Source: Sulfitobacter sp. JL08
GTDB taxonomy: Bacteria; Pseudomonadota; Alphaproteobacteria; Rhodobacterales; Rhodobacteraceae
Length of the DNA stretch: 64,000 nucleotides
Direction of reading: 5' to 3'
Assembly: GCF_003352045.1 (NCBI RefSeq)
Contig: NZ_CP025815.1
Location: forward strand, 372,001-436,000
The position numbers and the translations under genes are program-made. The notes under the pieces are model-generated. The model was not told the DNA's origin and did no database searches. It worked only from the letters and a program-made list of their open reading frames with translations. Of the stretch, positions 24,828-34,271 are shown in pieces; the stretch's first letter is position 1; each line of letters opens with the position of its first letter.

Positions 24828-25413
24828 GAGCGGCCAGAGATATCCAGTCTGACAGGCTGCCGTCCAGCCCTTTTCCTCGCCCCAGCGTGACTTCGGTGAT
24901 GGTGAACCCTGCGGTCTGCAAAAGTGCGTTCAGATCATCCTGCGTGTAATAGGTGTAAAGGCGCCCCAGCTTGTCACGCGCCGATCCGGTGCCCAGCTTG
25001 AGCCCCAGATGAAACTGCCCGCCGGGAACAAGTGCCTTAACGATCTGATCCAGATGCACCGGCATATCGGCGCGCGGGGCGTGCAGCAGGGAAAAGTTTG
25101 CCCACAGACCGTCATATGTATCTTGCGCGTCCAGGTCGTGGAACGTGGCTTGCCAGGCCGTGACACCCTTTTGGCGCGCCGCCATCGCGACCATTTCCGC
25201 GGACGCATCTGTGGCATCCACCTGCAATCCGGCCTGCGCCATCACTGCCGCCGCCGCCCCGGGACCACAGCCCAGATCCAGCACCCTGCCGCCTTTGGGC
25301 AGTTTCGCGATAAAAGCTGTCAGGCGCGGATCGGTGGCATTGTCGCGATCTGTCATGCGCGCATAATCCTGTGCCTGCGTATCGTAAACCCGAACGGTTT
25401 CGTGATCGTTCAC
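24820..25413 (-). CDS. SAM-dependent class I methyltransferase
   Basis: A 197-residue Rossmann-fold methyltransferase. Motif I is [16 protein letters not shown] and motif II the acidic VDATDAS; motif post-II is [16 protein letters not shown]. These are the usual SAM-binding features, but the substrate cannot be inferred. The GTG at 25413 ([19 protein letters not shown]) has GGGAG seven bases upstream and overlaps the stop of the DUF3429 gene as GTGA. A longer upstream extension is rejected. Coupling to rnhA by overlap suggests co-expression but not shared function. Confidence 0.88.
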   Translation of the reverse strand: MNDHETVRVYDTQAQDYARMTDRDNATDPRLTAFIAKLPKGGRVLDLGCGPGAAAAVMAQAGLQVDATDASAEMVAMAARQKGVTAWQATFHDLDAQDTYDGLWANFSLLHAPRADMPVHLDQIVKALVPGGQFHLGLKLGTGSARDKLGRLYTYYTQDDLNALLQTAGFTITEVTLGRGKGLDGSLSDWISLAAHA

Positions 25414-25871
25414 AAAAAAACTCCCACACTCAGACAGGCGACAACCACCGCGGTCAGCAATAGACGCAAGCGCATCCACCACACTGGCGTCAAACCCCAG
25501 CGGTAAAAGGCGAAATCAAGCACCAGCAGCCCCAGAAATCCGAACATCAGGTTCATGCCCGCCGCGACAGGCCCGCCCCCCACCATGAAGAACGCCCAGA
25601 GAGCCGGAATGACCGACAGCGTATAGCCCGTTGCGGCCTGCGGCCCCGATGCGCGCGTGGCAAAGCCCCACAGGACACCGGACATGAAGCTGAGAATAAC
25701 AGTGCCATAGGCCAGCCCGACATAGGGGCCGACAAAGCGCGGGCCGATCGCCTGAACCGTCCAGTCGGCCAGTGACCCGTGCAGATAGGTGACGGCACCC
25801 CAGACAAACGGCAAAAGCCCTGCCAGACCCAGATAAAGCGGCGCAGCAGGGATGTGTTTTACCAGCGACAT
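25410..25871 (-). CDS. DUF3429-family membrane protein
   Basis: A 153-residue protein with about five hydrophobic segments and the family pattern PLYLGLAGLLPFVWGAV, YGTVILSFMSGVLWGFA and GFLGLLVLDFAFYRWGLTPVWWMRLRLLLTAVV. DUF3429 proteins occur widely in alphaproteobacteria and in some eukaryotes as small inner-membrane proteins of unknown function. It ends in a GTGA overlap with the methyltransferase and starts 14 bases after the ispH stop, so it belongs to an ispH-DUF3429-MTase-rnhA-TRIC transcript. Confidence 0.88.
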   Translation of the reverse strand: MSLVKHIPAAPLYLGLAGLLPFVWGAVTYLHGSLADWTVQAIGPRFVGPYVGLAYGTVILSFMSGVLWGFATRASGPQAATGYTLSVIPALWAFFMVGGGPVAAGMNLMFGFLGLLVLDFAFYRWGLTPVWWMRLRLLLTAVVVACLSVGVFL

Positions 25872-25885
25872 AACGGGCTGTGCCT

Positions 25886-26836
25886 TTATGCCGGTTCGCG
25901 CAGAACGCGCGGAACTTTGAATTCCACGTTTTCGCTGGCGGTTTCCACCCGCTCAACCCGCAGGTCATAGCGCTGTTCGAACGCGTCAATCACCTCGTTC
26001 ACCAGCAATTCTGGGGCAGATGCGCCGGCCGTAACACCGACAGAGCGGATGCCATCCAAAGCGCGCCAGTCGATATTGGCGGCCCGCATGACAAGCTGGG
26101 CATAGCCGCAACCCGCCTTGCGGCCCACTTCGACCAGGCGTTGCGAATTGGATGAATTGGGTGCGCCAACCACCAGCATCGCGTCACAGTGCGGCGCCAT
26201 TGCCTTGACCGCCTCTTGCCGGTTGGTCGTGGCATAGCAGATGTCTTCCTTGTGCGGACCGACGATGGCTGGAAAACGGACGTGCAGCGCGGCGACGATA
26301 TCGGCGGTGTCATCCACGGAAAGAGTGGTTTGTGTGACAAAGGCCAGTTTCTGCGCATCGCGCACCTGTACCTTTGCAACGTCGTCCACTGTTTCCACCA
26401 GCAGCACTTCGCCGTCCGGGAGCTGGCCCATTGTTCCAATGGTTTCAGGGTGGCCCGCATGACCGATCATGATCATTTGCAGCCCGTTATCGGAATGGCG
26501 CTGGGCTTCGATATGGACCTTGCTGACCAACGGGCAGGTAGCATCGACATAGACCATGTTGCGCACTTCTGCCGCGTGAGGAACCGATTTCGGCACGCCA
26601 TGGGCCGAAAAAATGACAGGGCGGTCATCGGGGCATTCCGACAGTTCTTCGACAAAGACCGCGCCTTTGTCGCGCAGGGCATCCACAACGAATTTGTTAT
26701 GAACGATTTCGTGGCGCACGTAGACGGGTGCGCCCCATTTTTCAATCGCCAGTTCAACGATCTTGATGGCCCTGTCCACGCCGGCGCAGAATCCGCGCGG
26801 GGCGGCAAGGTAAAGCGTCAAGGCGGGTTTGGTCAT
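25886..26836 (-). CDS. ispH: 4-hydroxy-3-methylbut-2-enyl diphosphate reductase
   Basis: The last step of the non-mevalonate pathway: an iron-sulfur enzyme that makes isopentenyl and dimethylallyl diphosphate. The 316-residue protein has the three cluster cysteines in [24 protein letters not shown] and in the [13 protein letters not shown] region, and the conserved [16 protein letters not shown] motif for the diphosphate. ATG at 26836 has AGGAGACACG upstream. The 52-codon in-frame extension is not supported. It heads the run to TRIC. Confidence 0.97.
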   Translation of the reverse strand: MTKPALTLYLAAPRGFCAGVDRAIKIVELAIEKWGAPVYVRHEIVHNKFVVDALRDKGAVFVEELSECPDDRPVIFSAHGVPKSVPHAAEVRNMVYVDATCPLVSKVHIEAQRHSDNGLQMIMIGHAGHPETIGTMGQLPDGEVLLVETVDDVAKVQVRDAQKLAFVTQTTLSVDDTADIVAALHVRFPAIVGPHKEDICYATTNRQEAVKAMAPHCDAMLVVGAPNSSNSQRLVEVGRKAGCGYAQLVMRAANIDWRALDGIRSVGVTAGASAPELLVNEVIDAFEQRYDLRVERVETASENVEFKVPRVLREPA

Positions 26837-26911
26837 GTGCGTGTCTCCTGAAAGGAACACGTAAATCTTTGCGGGCCGTGCGTAAAGGGAGGCATGCTGC
26901 CGAAAATGATC

Positions 26912-26945
26912 GAACCGGAACGGGGTGAGTGGCCCGTTCCGGTTC
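26912..26945 (-). terminator. Strong hairpin downstream of the NYN gene
   Basis: GAACCGGAACGGG (26912-26924) and CCCGTTCCGGTTC (26933-26945) form a perfect 13-base stem with an eight-base loop, seven bases after the NYN stop codon. On the minus strand only a weak TTTT follows after four bases. It is probably a terminator or 3' stabiliser separating the NYN gene from ispH. Confidence 0.7.
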
Positions 26946-26951
26946 AGGTCT

Positions 26952-27527
26952 TCAGGTGGCTTCCAGATCGTACACGCTTTCCGGCGCGACATAGGGTTCG
27001 CGCGGCGGACGCCCGATCACGTCTTTCAATTCGTTCAGTTCGATAAAATTATCGGCCTGACGACGCAGATCATCCGAGATCATCGGAGGCTGGCTGCGAA
27101 TGGTCGAAACCACCGAAACACGCACGCCCTGTCTTTGCATGCTTTCCAGCAACGGGCGGAAATCGCCGTCGCCGGAAAACAGAACCATGTGATCGATGTG
27201 AGGCGCGAGTTCCATGGCATCGACGGTCAGTTCGATGTCCATGTTACCTTTGACTTTGCGCCGCCCCATGCTGTCTGTGTATTCCTTGGCGGGCTTTGTT
27301 ACCATCGAGAACCCGTTGTAATTCAGCCAGTCGACCAAGGGCCGGATCGGCGAATATTCGTCATTCTCAAGCAGTGCCGTGTAATAGAAAGCCCGCAAAA
27401 GCTTTCCGCGACGCATAAATTCCTGACGCAACAGTTTATAATCAATATCAAAGCCAAGGGATTTTGCAGCGGCATACAAATTGGAGCCGTCGATGAACAG
27501 CGCAAGCCGTTCGTCCTTGTAGAACAT
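26952..27527 (-). CDS. NYN-domain (LabA/DUF88-like) protein
   Basis: A 191-residue protein with a PIN-like NYN nuclease fold. The opening [20 protein letters not shown] supplies the first acidic residue, [17 protein letters not shown] the middle pair, and [22 protein letters not shown] the conserved D-x-D. The last third ([20 protein letters not shown]) is typical of the LabA group. These enzymes are proposed RNases; direct targets are unknown. A GAAAGGATAATTT site precedes the ATG. It is divergent from folK, with an inverted repeat between them. Confidence 0.9.
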   Translation of the reverse strand: MFYKDERLALFIDGSNLYAAAKSLGFDIDYKLLRQEFMRRGKLLRAFYYTALLENDEYSPIRPLVDWLNYNGFSMVTKPAKEYTDSMGRRKVKGNMDIELTVDAMELAPHIDHMVLFSGDGDFRPLLESMQRQGVRVSVVSTIRSQPPMISDDLRRQADNFIELNELKDVIGRPPREPYVAPESVYDLEAT

Positions 27528-27547
27528 AAATTATCCTTTCAAAAAAC

Positions 27548-27596
27548 CCGTTTCGCCTGTGATTTCCGTGAGTGAGCTTTAAAATGTGCGAAACGG
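27548..27596. promoter_or_regulatory. Inverted repeat between NYN gene and folK
   Basis: CCGTTTCGC (27548-27556) and GCGAAACGG (27588-27596) make a perfect nine-base inverted repeat with a 31-base spacer, in the 96-base divergent gap. It could be a pair of operator half-sites affecting both genes. The wide spacer makes a simple hairpin less likely. Confidence 0.35.
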
Positions 27597-27623
27597 ATGC
27601 TCATTATTTAGGATATTTTCGGC

Positions 27624-28232
27624 ATGGCTCAAGCCCAAAGCAGCGCAGTTATCGGCGGTCTCTCGCCGGTGCAGGACAGGCTTGCTTTGGTGGCGATTGG
27701 TGGGAATATTCCATCTGACGCTGGGGAAGTCATCGAGACTGTTTCAAAATCTGTACAACAATTTCAATCAGTTGGCCTGAATATCCGCGCGATCAGCGGG
27801 TTCTACAAGACACCTTGTTTTCCGGCAGGGGCCGGCCCTGATTACATAAATGCTGCCGTAGCGTTAACTACAGGTTTGACGGCCCGCGAAACGCTGGATG
27901 CGCTTCATGAAATCGAAAATTCGTTCGGGCGACAGAGAATCGAACGGTGGGGGCGCCGCACGCTGGATCTTGATCTGGTTGCCTATGACACCGCCGTTAT
28001 ACCGGATAGAAAAACCCATGACCACTGGCGCGCCTTGCCCCCGGAAACGCAGTCAAATGCCGCCCCGGATCAGCTTGTTTTGCCCCATCCAAGGCTACAG
28101 GACAGGGCCTTTGTGTTGATTCCTTTGGCAGATGTGGCCGCCCAGTGGGTGCATCCGGTTCTTGGAACAACGATTTCCGAGATGTTGGCCGCGCTGCCCG
28201 ACGCCGCGCGGGCAGAAGTCAGGAAACTGTGA
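27624..28232 (+). CDS. folK: 2-amino-4-hydroxy-6-hydroxymethyldihydropteridine diphosphokinase
   Basis: Transfers pyrophosphate from ATP to the pterin in folate synthesis. The 202-residue protein has the opening LALVAIGGNIPSD, in which the usual G-S/G-N is GGN, and GFYKTPCFPAGAGPDYINAAVALTT. It also has the signature RQRIERWGRRTLDLDLVAYD and LVLPHPRLQDRAFVLIPLADVAA. A non-homologous leader of about 18 residues precedes the first strand, so the true start may be later. It stands alone between a divergent NYN gene and rpoZ. Confidence 0.95.
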   Translation: MAQAQSSAVIGGLSPVQDRLALVAIGGNIPSDAGEVIETVSKSVQQFQSVGLNIRAISGFYKTPCFPAGAGPDYINAAVALTTGLTARETLDALHEIENSFGRQRIERWGRRTLDLDLVAYDTAVIPDRKTHDHWRALPPETQSNAAPDQLVLPHPRLQDRAFVLIPLADVAAQWVHPVLGTTISEMLAALPDAARAEVRKL

Positions 28233-28253
28233 CATTTTAACTTGGAAAAGCGC

Positions 28254-28282
28254 TTGTCAATGGCGCCGAACCCCCTTAAATA
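28254..28282 (+). promoter_or_regulatory. Predicted strong promoter of rpoZ
   Basis: TTGTCA (28254-28259) and TAAATA (28277-28282) are 17 bases apart, with transcription predicted to begin near 28289, about 30 bases before rpoZ. This is one of the best sigma-70-type pairs in the window. Confidence 0.65.
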
Positions 28283-28320
28283 CTCCTCTTCTGACCGATT
28301 TTTGAGACATTGGAGCATCC

Positions 28321-28674
28321 ATGGCCCGCGTAACTGTAGAAGACTGCGTCGATAAGGTTCCGAACCGATTTGAACTGGTTATGCTTGCGGCACACCGTGC
28401 GCGCGAAATCTCGGCCGGCTCGGCGGTGACCGTGGATCGTGACAATGACAAGAATCCCGTCGTGTCACTGCGTGAAATCGCGGAAGAAACGCAATCGGCC
28501 GATGCACTGCGCGAGCGTCTGATCGAAAGCAACCAATCCCAGATCGAAGTGGACGAACCGGAAGAAGACGCAATGGCGCTTTTGATGGGGTCCGAAGTGG
28601 ACAAGCCCGCAGAGGACGACATGTCCGAAGAGAATTTGCTGCGCGCTTTGATGGAAGCGCAAGGGCAGGGCTAA
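28321..28674 (+). CDS. rpoZ: RNA polymerase omega subunit
   Basis: A small (117-residue) polymerase subunit that helps assemble beta' and is needed for the ppGpp response. The N-terminus [33 protein letters not shown] and [14 protein letters not shown] are conserved omega motifs. The acidic tail after residue 70 is typical of alphaproteobacteria. It is followed after 30 bases by rsh, the ppGpp synthase/hydrolase, the same pairing as rpoZ-spoT in many proteobacteria. Confidence 0.97.
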   Translation: MARVTVEDCVDKVPNRFELVMLAAHRAREISAGSAVTVDRDNDKNPVVSLREIAEETQSADALRERLIESNQSQIEVDEPEEDAMALLMGSEVDKPAEDDMSEENLLRALMEAQGQG

Positions 28675-28704
28675 GCCTGCCCATAAATAGGGCACGAACC
28701 GGAA

Positions 28705-30849
28705 ATGATTGCACCAGACGACCTGATTGCCCTGGTTCGTAACTATAACCCGAAAACCAATGATACCCTGATCCGCGCGGCCTATGACTACGGGCTGGAA
28801 ATGCACGCGGGTCAGTTTCGCCATTCGGGCGAACCCTATTTTTCGCACCCTGTTGCCGTCGCGGCCATTCTGACCGAACAGCGTCTGGATGATGCCACGA
28901 TTATTACGGCACTTTTGCACGACACGATCGAAGACACCAAGGCATCCTATTCCGAAGTGGCCGATCTGTTTGGCAACGAGGTGGCAATCCTTGTTGACGG
29001 CGTGACCAAGCTGACCAATCTGCAATTGTCCAGCACCGAGACTAAACAGGCCGAAAACTTCCGCAAACTGTTCTTTGCTATGTCAAAGGATCTGCGCGTC
29101 ATTCTGGTCAAGCTGGCCGACCGTCTGCACAACATGCGCACGATCAAATCGATGCGCGCCGACAAGCAGGTGCAGAAATCACGCGAAACCATGGACATCT
29201 ATGCGCCGCTGGCCGGACGTATGGGGATGCAATGGATGCGCGAAGAGTTGGAAGATCTGGCGTTTCGTGTTCTGAATCCGGAAGGGCGCGCCAGCATCAT
29301 CCGGCGCTTTATCACGCTGCAACGCGAAACCGGAGACGTGATCCACCGGATCACAGGCGACATGCGTACAGAACTGGACAAGGCGAATGTACTCGCCGAA
29401 GTGTTCGGGCGGGCCAAAAAACCCTATTCGATCTGGCGCAAAATGCAGGAAAAGGAACAGGGGTTTTCGCGCCTGTCCGACATCTACGGGTTTCGCGTGA
29501 TCACCGAAAGCGAAGAGGATTGTTACCGCGCGATGGGGGCGATCCACCAAAGATGGCGGGCTGTTCCCGGCCGGTTCAAGGATTATATCAGCCAGCCGAA
29601 AACCAACGGCTACCGCTCCATCCACACCACGGTCTCGGGCCGTGATGGCAAACGGGTCGAGGTGCAGATCCGCACTGGCCAGATGCATGATGTGGCCGAA
29701 ACCGGCGTGGCGGCACATTGGTCCTATCGCGATGGCGTACGCGCCAACAACCCGTTTGCGGTTGATCCGGCCAAATGGATTTCGTCGCTGACGGAACAGT
29801 TCGATGCCGAAGAGGACCACGAGGATTTCCTCGAAGCGGTCAAGCTCGAGATGTATTCGGATCAGGTGTTTTGCTTCACGCCCAAGGGCGATGTGGTCAA
29901 ACTGCCACGCGGTGCGACCCCGATAGATTATGCCTATGCGATCCACACCCGCATCGGCAGTGGCTGTGTGGGGGCCAAGGTTGATGGATTGCGCGTGCCG
30001 TTGTGGACGCGACTGAAAAACGGCCAGTCGGTCGAAATCATCACCGCCGAAGGCCAGATACCCCAGGCGACATGGCTGGAAATTGCCACAACGGGCAAGG
30101 CCAAGTCGGCGATCCGGCGCGCCCTCCGCGAAGTTGATCGGGACAGGTTCATCAAGCTGGGGCACGAACTGGCGCGCTCTGCCTTTGAACATGTTGGTAA
30201 AAAGGCCACCGACAAGGTTCTGGAAACCGCCGCACGGCATCTTCGGCTGGATGATCGCGAAACATTGTTGGCCCGTCTGGGCAGTGCGGAACTGAACGGT
30301 CACAGCGTAGTACAGGCCGTCTATCCTGATCTGGTGCCGGATGTGAGCGACCAGATCGACAAACGCCGCGCCGTTATCGGTCTGGATGTGGGTCAGAATT
30401 TTGATCGTGCGCCCTGTTGCCAACCTCTGCCGGGGGAACGGATTGTCGGCATCACCTTTCGCGGCAAGGGGGTTGTGATCCACGCCATTGATTGCGATCG
30501 TCTGACGGAATACGAGGACCAGCCAAACCGCTGGCTGGACCTGCACTGGCACAGCGGCAGCCACCCACCTATCTATACTGCAACGCTGGATTTGACGATC
30601 AGCAACGATGCTGGCGTGCTTGGGCGGATTTGCACATTGATCGGAGAGCAAAAGGCCAATATCTCGAATCTCGAATTTCTGGATAGAAAGCCTGACTTTT
30701 ACCGTCTGCTGATCTATGTGGAACTCAGGGATGTTGAACATTTGCATTCCGTGATGCTGGCATTGGAAGCGGAAAGTCATGTCGCCGCAATAGAACGTTT
30801 CCGTGATCCTGCTGCGGTTCAGGCCGTGGCGGAACAAGACAAGAAGTAA
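28705..30849 (+). CDS. rsh: Bifunctional (p)ppGpp synthetase/hydrolase (Rsh)
   Basis: The single RelA/SpoT homolog of alphaproteobacteria (714 residues), which makes and breaks the alarmone (p)ppGpp. The hydrolase domain has HSGEPYFSHP and the HD pair His72-Asp73 (ALLHDTIED). The synthetase domain has DIYGFRVITES and RFKDYISQPKTNGYRSIHTTV; the RFKD form is that of bifunctional enzymes. A TGS domain (VFCFTPKGDVVKLPRGATPIDYAYAIH) and a C-terminal ACT domain (ATLDLTISNDAGVLGRICTLIGEQKANISNL) follow. Both activities are predicted. Confidence 0.97.
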   Translation: MIAPDDLIALVRNYNPKTNDTLIRAAYDYGLEMHAGQFRHSGEPYFSHPVAVAAILTEQRLDDATIITALLHDTIEDTKASYSEVADLFGNEVAILVDGVTKLTNLQLSSTETKQAENFRKLFFAMSKDLRVILVKLADRLHNMRTIKSMRADKQVQKSRETMDIYAPLAGRMGMQWMREELEDLAFRVLNPEGRASIIRRFITLQRETGDVIHRITGDMRTELDKANVLAEVFGRAKKPYSIWRKMQEKEQGFSRLSDIYGFRVITESEEDCYRAMGAIHQRWRAVPGRFKDYISQPKTNGYRSIHTTVSGRDGKRVEVQIRTGQMHDVAETGVAAHWSYRDGVRANNPFAVDPAKWISSLTEQFDAEEDHEDFLEAVKLEMYSDQVFCFTPKGDVVKLPRGATPIDYAYAIHTRIGSGCVGAKVDGLRVPLWTRLKNGQSVEIITAEGQIPQATWLEIATTGKAKSAIRRALREVDRDRFIKLGHELARSAFEHVGKKATDKVLETAARHLRLDDRETLLARLGSAELNGHSVVQAVYPDLVPDVSDQIDKRRAVIGLDVGQNFDRAPCCQPLPGERIVGITFRGKGVVIHAIDCDRLTEYEDQPNRWLDLHWHSGSHPPIYTATLDLTISNDAGVLGRICTLIGEQKANISNLEFLDRKPDFYRLLIYVELRDVEHLHSVMLALEAESHVAAIERFRDPAAVQAVAEQDKK

Positions 30850-30862
30850 GGACGCCGGTTTT

Positions 30863-31519
30863 TTGGTTTTCAAACGTCGCGATAAAAAAAGCCTGCTGCG
30901 CGGGACGGCAGACATGGTCTATCCCAAGGGCGGCTGGGCGCGGGCGTTTCACTATGTAAAGCATCGGGTGCGCCGTTTACCCGATTCTCCCGAACGGATC
31001 GCACGCGGCATCTGGGCAGGTGTGTTCACCACATTTACCCCGTTTTACGGGCTGCATTTCATTGTGGCGGCCTTGGTGTCGCGTATCATGCAGGGCAATA
31101 TTCTGGCGGCGTTGATGGCCACGTTTTTCGGCAATCCGCTTACCTATGTCCCGATCGGAGTTGTGTCGCTGAAAACAGGGCACTGGATGCTGGGCACTGA
31201 ATTTCAAGAAGGCGAACACCGTTCGTTCGGGGGGAAATTTGTTGATGCGGGGCGTGATCTGAAAGACAACGTTGTGGCGTTCTTTACCAGTCAGGACATG
31301 GACTGGACCGGACTTGAAGTCTTTTATGACGAAGTGTTCTTTCCCTATTTGGTGGGTGGCATACTGCCCGGCGTCATCACTGCAACCATAATGTATTATC
31401 TCAGTGTGCCGCTGATCCGGGCCTATCAAAAACGCCGAAAAGGCGCGATAAAGGCCAAGTTTGACGCGATCAAGAAAAAGGCCGCGGCCAAGGCCGAAGC
31501 CAAGCGCAAAGCGGATTAG
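30863..31519 (+). CDS. DUF2062 membrane protein
   Basis: A 218-residue protein with two clear membrane segments: GVFTTFTPFYGLHFIVAALVSRIMQGNILAALMATFFGNPLTY spans the DUF2062 core and LVGGILPGVITATIMYYLSVPLI is near the end. A very basic lysine/alanine tail (KKKAAAKAEAKRKAD) closes it. TTG at 30863 is chosen: AAGGAC lies upstream and FKRRDKKSLLRG matches the usual N-terminus. The in-frame ATG at 30803 would overlap rsh by 47 bases. DUF2062 proteins commonly lie between rsh and pdxJ in Rhodobacteraceae; function unknown. Confidence 0.85.
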   Translation: MVFKRRDKKSLLRGTADMVYPKGGWARAFHYVKHRVRRLPDSPERIARGIWAGVFTTFTPFYGLHFIVAALVSRIMQGNILAALMATFFGNPLTYVPIGVVSLKTGHWMLGTEFQEGEHRSFGGKFVDAGRDLKDNVVAFFTSQDMDWTGLEVFYDEVFFPYLVGGILPGVITATIMYYLSVPLIRAYQKRRKGAIKAKFDAIKKKAAAKAEAKRKAD

Positions 31520-31552
31520 GCGCGCCGGTAACACGACAGAAAGGGCCACAGG

Positions 31553-32302
31553 ATGACATCGACAGGTAAATTGCGACTGGGCGTAAATATTGATCACGTG
31601 GCAACCGTGCGCAATGCGCGTGGCGGGAAATACCCTGATCCGCTGCGTGCCGCGCGTATCGCTCAGGAATCGGGTGCGGACGGGATAACCGCACATCTGC
31701 GTGAAGACCGCCGCCATATTTCCGATGCCGATATCGAAGGTCTGATGGACATTCTGACGGTTCCGCTGAATTTTGAAATGGCGGCCACACCCGAGATGCA
31801 ACAGATTGCATTGCGCCACAAACCCCACGCGGTGTGCATCGTGCCCGAAAAGCGTGAAGAACGCACCACCGAAGGCGGGCTGGAAGTGGCGCGCGAAGAA
31901 AACCATCTGGCCCACTACATTGCGCCGCTGCGCGATGCGGGATGCCGGGTGTCGATCTTTATTGCCGCAGACCGGCGCCAGATCGAAGCCGCGCACCGGA
32001 TCGGGGCGCAGGTAATCGAACTTCACACCGGGGCCTATTGCGATCATTTCGCCGAAGGTGATTTCAAATCCAGCCAGACAGAACTGCGCAAACTGGAAGA
32101 TATGTCCGCGTTCGCCCACTCTCTGGGGCTTGAGGTGCACGCCGGACACGGGCTGACCTATGATACGGTCGCGCCGGTCGCGGCCTTTCCCGAGGTGATG
32201 GAACTGAACATCGGCCATTTCCTGATCGGAGAGGCGATTTTTCGCGGGCTGGAACCGGCGATTGCCGAAATGCGCAGATTGATGGACGAGGCGCGAAAGT
32301 GA
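31553..32302 (+). CDS. pdxJ: Pyridoxine 5'-phosphate synthase
   Basis: A TIM-barrel enzyme (249 residues) that condenses 1-deoxyxylulose 5-phosphate with 3-amino-2-oxopropyl phosphate to make pyridoxine phosphate. The opening [28 protein letters not shown], the segment [20 protein letters not shown] and [21 protein letters not shown] are diagnostic. [37 protein letters not shown] forms the phosphate site. It overlaps acpS by four bases (GTGA), the usual pdxJ-acpS coupling. Confidence 0.97.
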   Translation: MTSTGKLRLGVNIDHVATVRNARGGKYPDPLRAARIAQESGADGITAHLREDRRHISDADIEGLMDILTVPLNFEMAATPEMQQIALRHKPHAVCIVPEKREERTTEGGLEVAREENHLAHYIAPLRDAGCRVSIFIAADRRQIEAAHRIGAQVIELHTGAYCDHFAEGDFKSSQTELRKLEDMSAFAHSLGLEVHAGHGLTYDTVAPVAAFPEVMELNIGHFLIGEAIFRGLEPAIAEMRRLMDEARK

Positions 32303-32700
32303 TCCTTGGCATCGGGACCGATCTTGCCAACATCGAACGTATTCAGGGCACGCTCGATCGCTTTGGCGACAGGTTTCGCAACCGTGTGTTCACCGAAACC
32401 GAACAGCGCAAAGCCGAACGGCGCAAGGATACCGCAGGCACCTATGCCAAACGCTGGGCGGCGAAAGAGGCATGTTCAAAGGCGCTGGGCACCGGATTGC
32501 GCATGGGCATTTCGTGGAAGGATATGGCCGTCAGCAACATCCGCAGCGGACAACCTGTGATGACTGTCACAGGGTGGGCGGCGCAACGCCTAGCGGAAAT
32601 GACGCCGCCGGGGCACGAAGCGATCATTCACGTCACCCTGACTGATGATCACCCCTGGGCGCAGGCCTTTGTCCTGATCGAGGCGCGTCCCTTGACTTAA
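32299..32700 (+). CDS. acpS: Holo-[acyl-carrier-protein] synthase
   Basis: Transfers 4'-phosphopantetheine from CoA to a serine of acyl carrier protein. The 133-residue protein has the metal-binding [15 protein letters not shown] and the motif [18 protein letters not shown], both essential in the family. The GTG start at 32299 overlaps the end of pdxJ. The C-terminus [23 protein letters not shown] is the usual final strand pair. lepB follows after 54 bases. Confidence 0.97.
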   Translation: MILGIGTDLANIERIQGTLDRFGDRFRNRVFTETEQRKAERRKDTAGTYAKRWAAKEACSKALGTGLRMGISWKDMAVSNIRSGQPVMTVTGWAAQRLAEMTPPGHEAIIHVTLTDDHPWAQAFVLIEARPLT

Positions 32701-32754
32701 CCCTGCTGCGCCCGCATGTAGCGCAGCAATATCACCGGCATCGGAGAGGCGAAA

Positions 32755-33591
32755 ATGTCCGCCAAGGCGAAGAAAGAAAACGGATTTGTCGAAACGATCA
32801 AAACGATCGTTTACGCGCTGTTGATTGCCGGCGTTTTTCGCACGTTGTTCTATCAACCCTTCTGGATTCCTTCAGGGTCGATGAAGGAAACGCTGTTGAT
32901 CGGTGATTTCCTGTTCGTGAACAAAATGGCCTATGGCTATTCCTATGCATCCTGCCCCAGCCTGATCATTCCGTCTGTCGGGTTGAATGTGGACGCCGAA
33001 GACATCTGCGGCGTGTTCAAAGGCAGCAACAACCGCTTGTTTGGCGGTGATCCCGAACGCGGTGATGTTGTGGTGTTCCGCCATCCCGTATCCGGTCAGG
33101 ATTACATCAAACGGCTGATCGGCTTGCCCGGTGATACGATCCAGATGAAGAATTCTGTTTTGCACATCAACGGCAATCCGGTCGAGTTGCAGGACGACGG
33201 TGTGTTTAGCGAACCCGCCATCGCGCAGGGCCCGCAACGGCTGCGCCCGCGCTGTGAAAACGGCCCCGTTGGCGAAGGTGGCATCTGCGAGAAATCACGA
33301 CAGATCGAAACACTGCCCAACGGCGTATCGCATGCCATTCTGAACGTGACGACACAATCTTCTGACAATACGGGTGTGTTTACAGTTCCGGCCGGCGAAT
33401 ACTTCTTTATGGGCGACAATCGCGATAATTCCTCGGACAGCAGGCTTGACCAGCGCGTTGGTGGCGTCGGGTTTGTCCCTTACGAAAACCTGATTGGCCG
33501 GGCAGACCGGATCATGTTTTCGTCAGCGGGCAGTTCCATGCTGTTTTTCTGGACGTGGCGGTCGGACCGGTATTTCAAGAGGATCGATTGA
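32755..33591 (+). CDS. lepB: Signal peptidase I
   Basis: A membrane serine protease (278 residues) that removes signal peptides from exported proteins. A single N-terminal membrane segment ([20 protein letters not shown]) precedes the catalytic Ser42 in [14 protein letters not shown]. The general base is Lys119 in [29 protein letters not shown] is the last conserved box. A loop with four cysteines (YASCPS, EDICGV, RPRCENG and GGICEK) may form disulfides in the periplasm. It overlaps rnc as TTGA. Confidence 0.97.
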   Translation: MSAKAKKENGFVETIKTIVYALLIAGVFRTLFYQPFWIPSGSMKETLLIGDFLFVNKMAYGYSYASCPSLIIPSVGLNVDAEDICGVFKGSNNRLFGGDPERGDVVVFRHPVSGQDYIKRLIGLPGDTIQMKNSVLHINGNPVELQDDGVFSEPAIAQGPQRLRPRCENGPVGEGGICEKSRQIETLPNGVSHAILNVTTQSSDNTGVFTVPAGEYFFMGDNRDNSSDSRLDQRVGGVGFVPYENLIGRADRIMFSSAGSSMLFFWTWRSDRYFKRID

Positions 33592-34271
33592 AGCTTTCAT
33601 CCGACTTGCATGCGTTCGAGACGCGGATAGGGCACCGTTTTTCCAGTCCTGATTTACTGGTGCGCGCGGTCACACATTCTTCCATGTCCTCGCCCACGCG
33701 CGACGATAACCAGCGGCTTGAGTTTCTGGGCGACCGCGTCCTGGGCCTGGTGATGGCACAGGCGCTTTTGGAACATGATCAATCCGCGCCCGAAGGCACG
33801 CTGGCGCCGCGCTATAACGCGCTGGTACGCAAGGAAACCTGCGCCGATATCGCACGCGATATCGATGTGGGCGCCGTTCTGAAGCTGGGCCGGTCCGAAA
33901 TGAAATCAGGCGGACGGCGCAAGCAGGCCCTGCTGGGCGATGCCATGGAAGCGGTGATTGCAGCCGTTTATCTGGATGCGGGTTTTGATGCCGCGCAAGC
34001 GATGATCCTGCGCTTGTGGGGCAGTCGCATCGGCGCAGTAGAAGAAGACGCGCGTGATGCCAAAACTGCGTTGCAGGAATGGGCGCAGGCCCGCGGGCAG
34101 GTGCCCCCGTCTTATACCGAGGTCAAGCGAACCGGGCCGGATCACGCGCCTGTGTTCACCATTCAGGTTTCGCTGGCTGACGGGCAGACCGAAACCGCGA
34201 CCGCAGGATCGAAACGGCAGGCCGAGCAAGCGGCTGCCAAGACTCTTTTATCCCGATTGGAAACACCATGA
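33588..34271 (+). CDS. rnc: Ribonuclease III
   Basis: A double-strand RNA endonuclease for rRNA and mRNA processing. The 227-residue protein has the catalytic signature [17 protein letters not shown] and a second acidic site [20 protein letters not shown]-terminal double-stranded RNA-binding domain runs from [38 protein letters not shown] to the end. TTG at 33588 overlaps the lepB stop and is preceded by AGAGG; the longer frame inside lepB is not used. It overlaps era by four bases, the standard lepB-rnc-era order. Confidence 0.96.
   Translation: MKLSSDLHAFETRIGHRFSSPDLLVRAVTHSSMSSPTRDDNQRLEFLGDRVLGLVMAQALLEHDQSAPEGTLAPRYNALVRKETCADIARDIDVGAVLKLGRSEMKSGGRRKQALLGDAMEAVIAAVYLDAGFDAAQAMILRLWGSRIGAVEEDARDAKTALQEWAQARGQVPPSYTEVKRTGPDHAPVFTIQVSLADGQTETATAGSKRQAEQAAAKTLLSRLETP

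Noticed and set aside
29179-30915. A 578-codon minus-strand frame over rsh
   Set aside because: It is antisense to a complete and well-conserved gene and has the same shadow composition.
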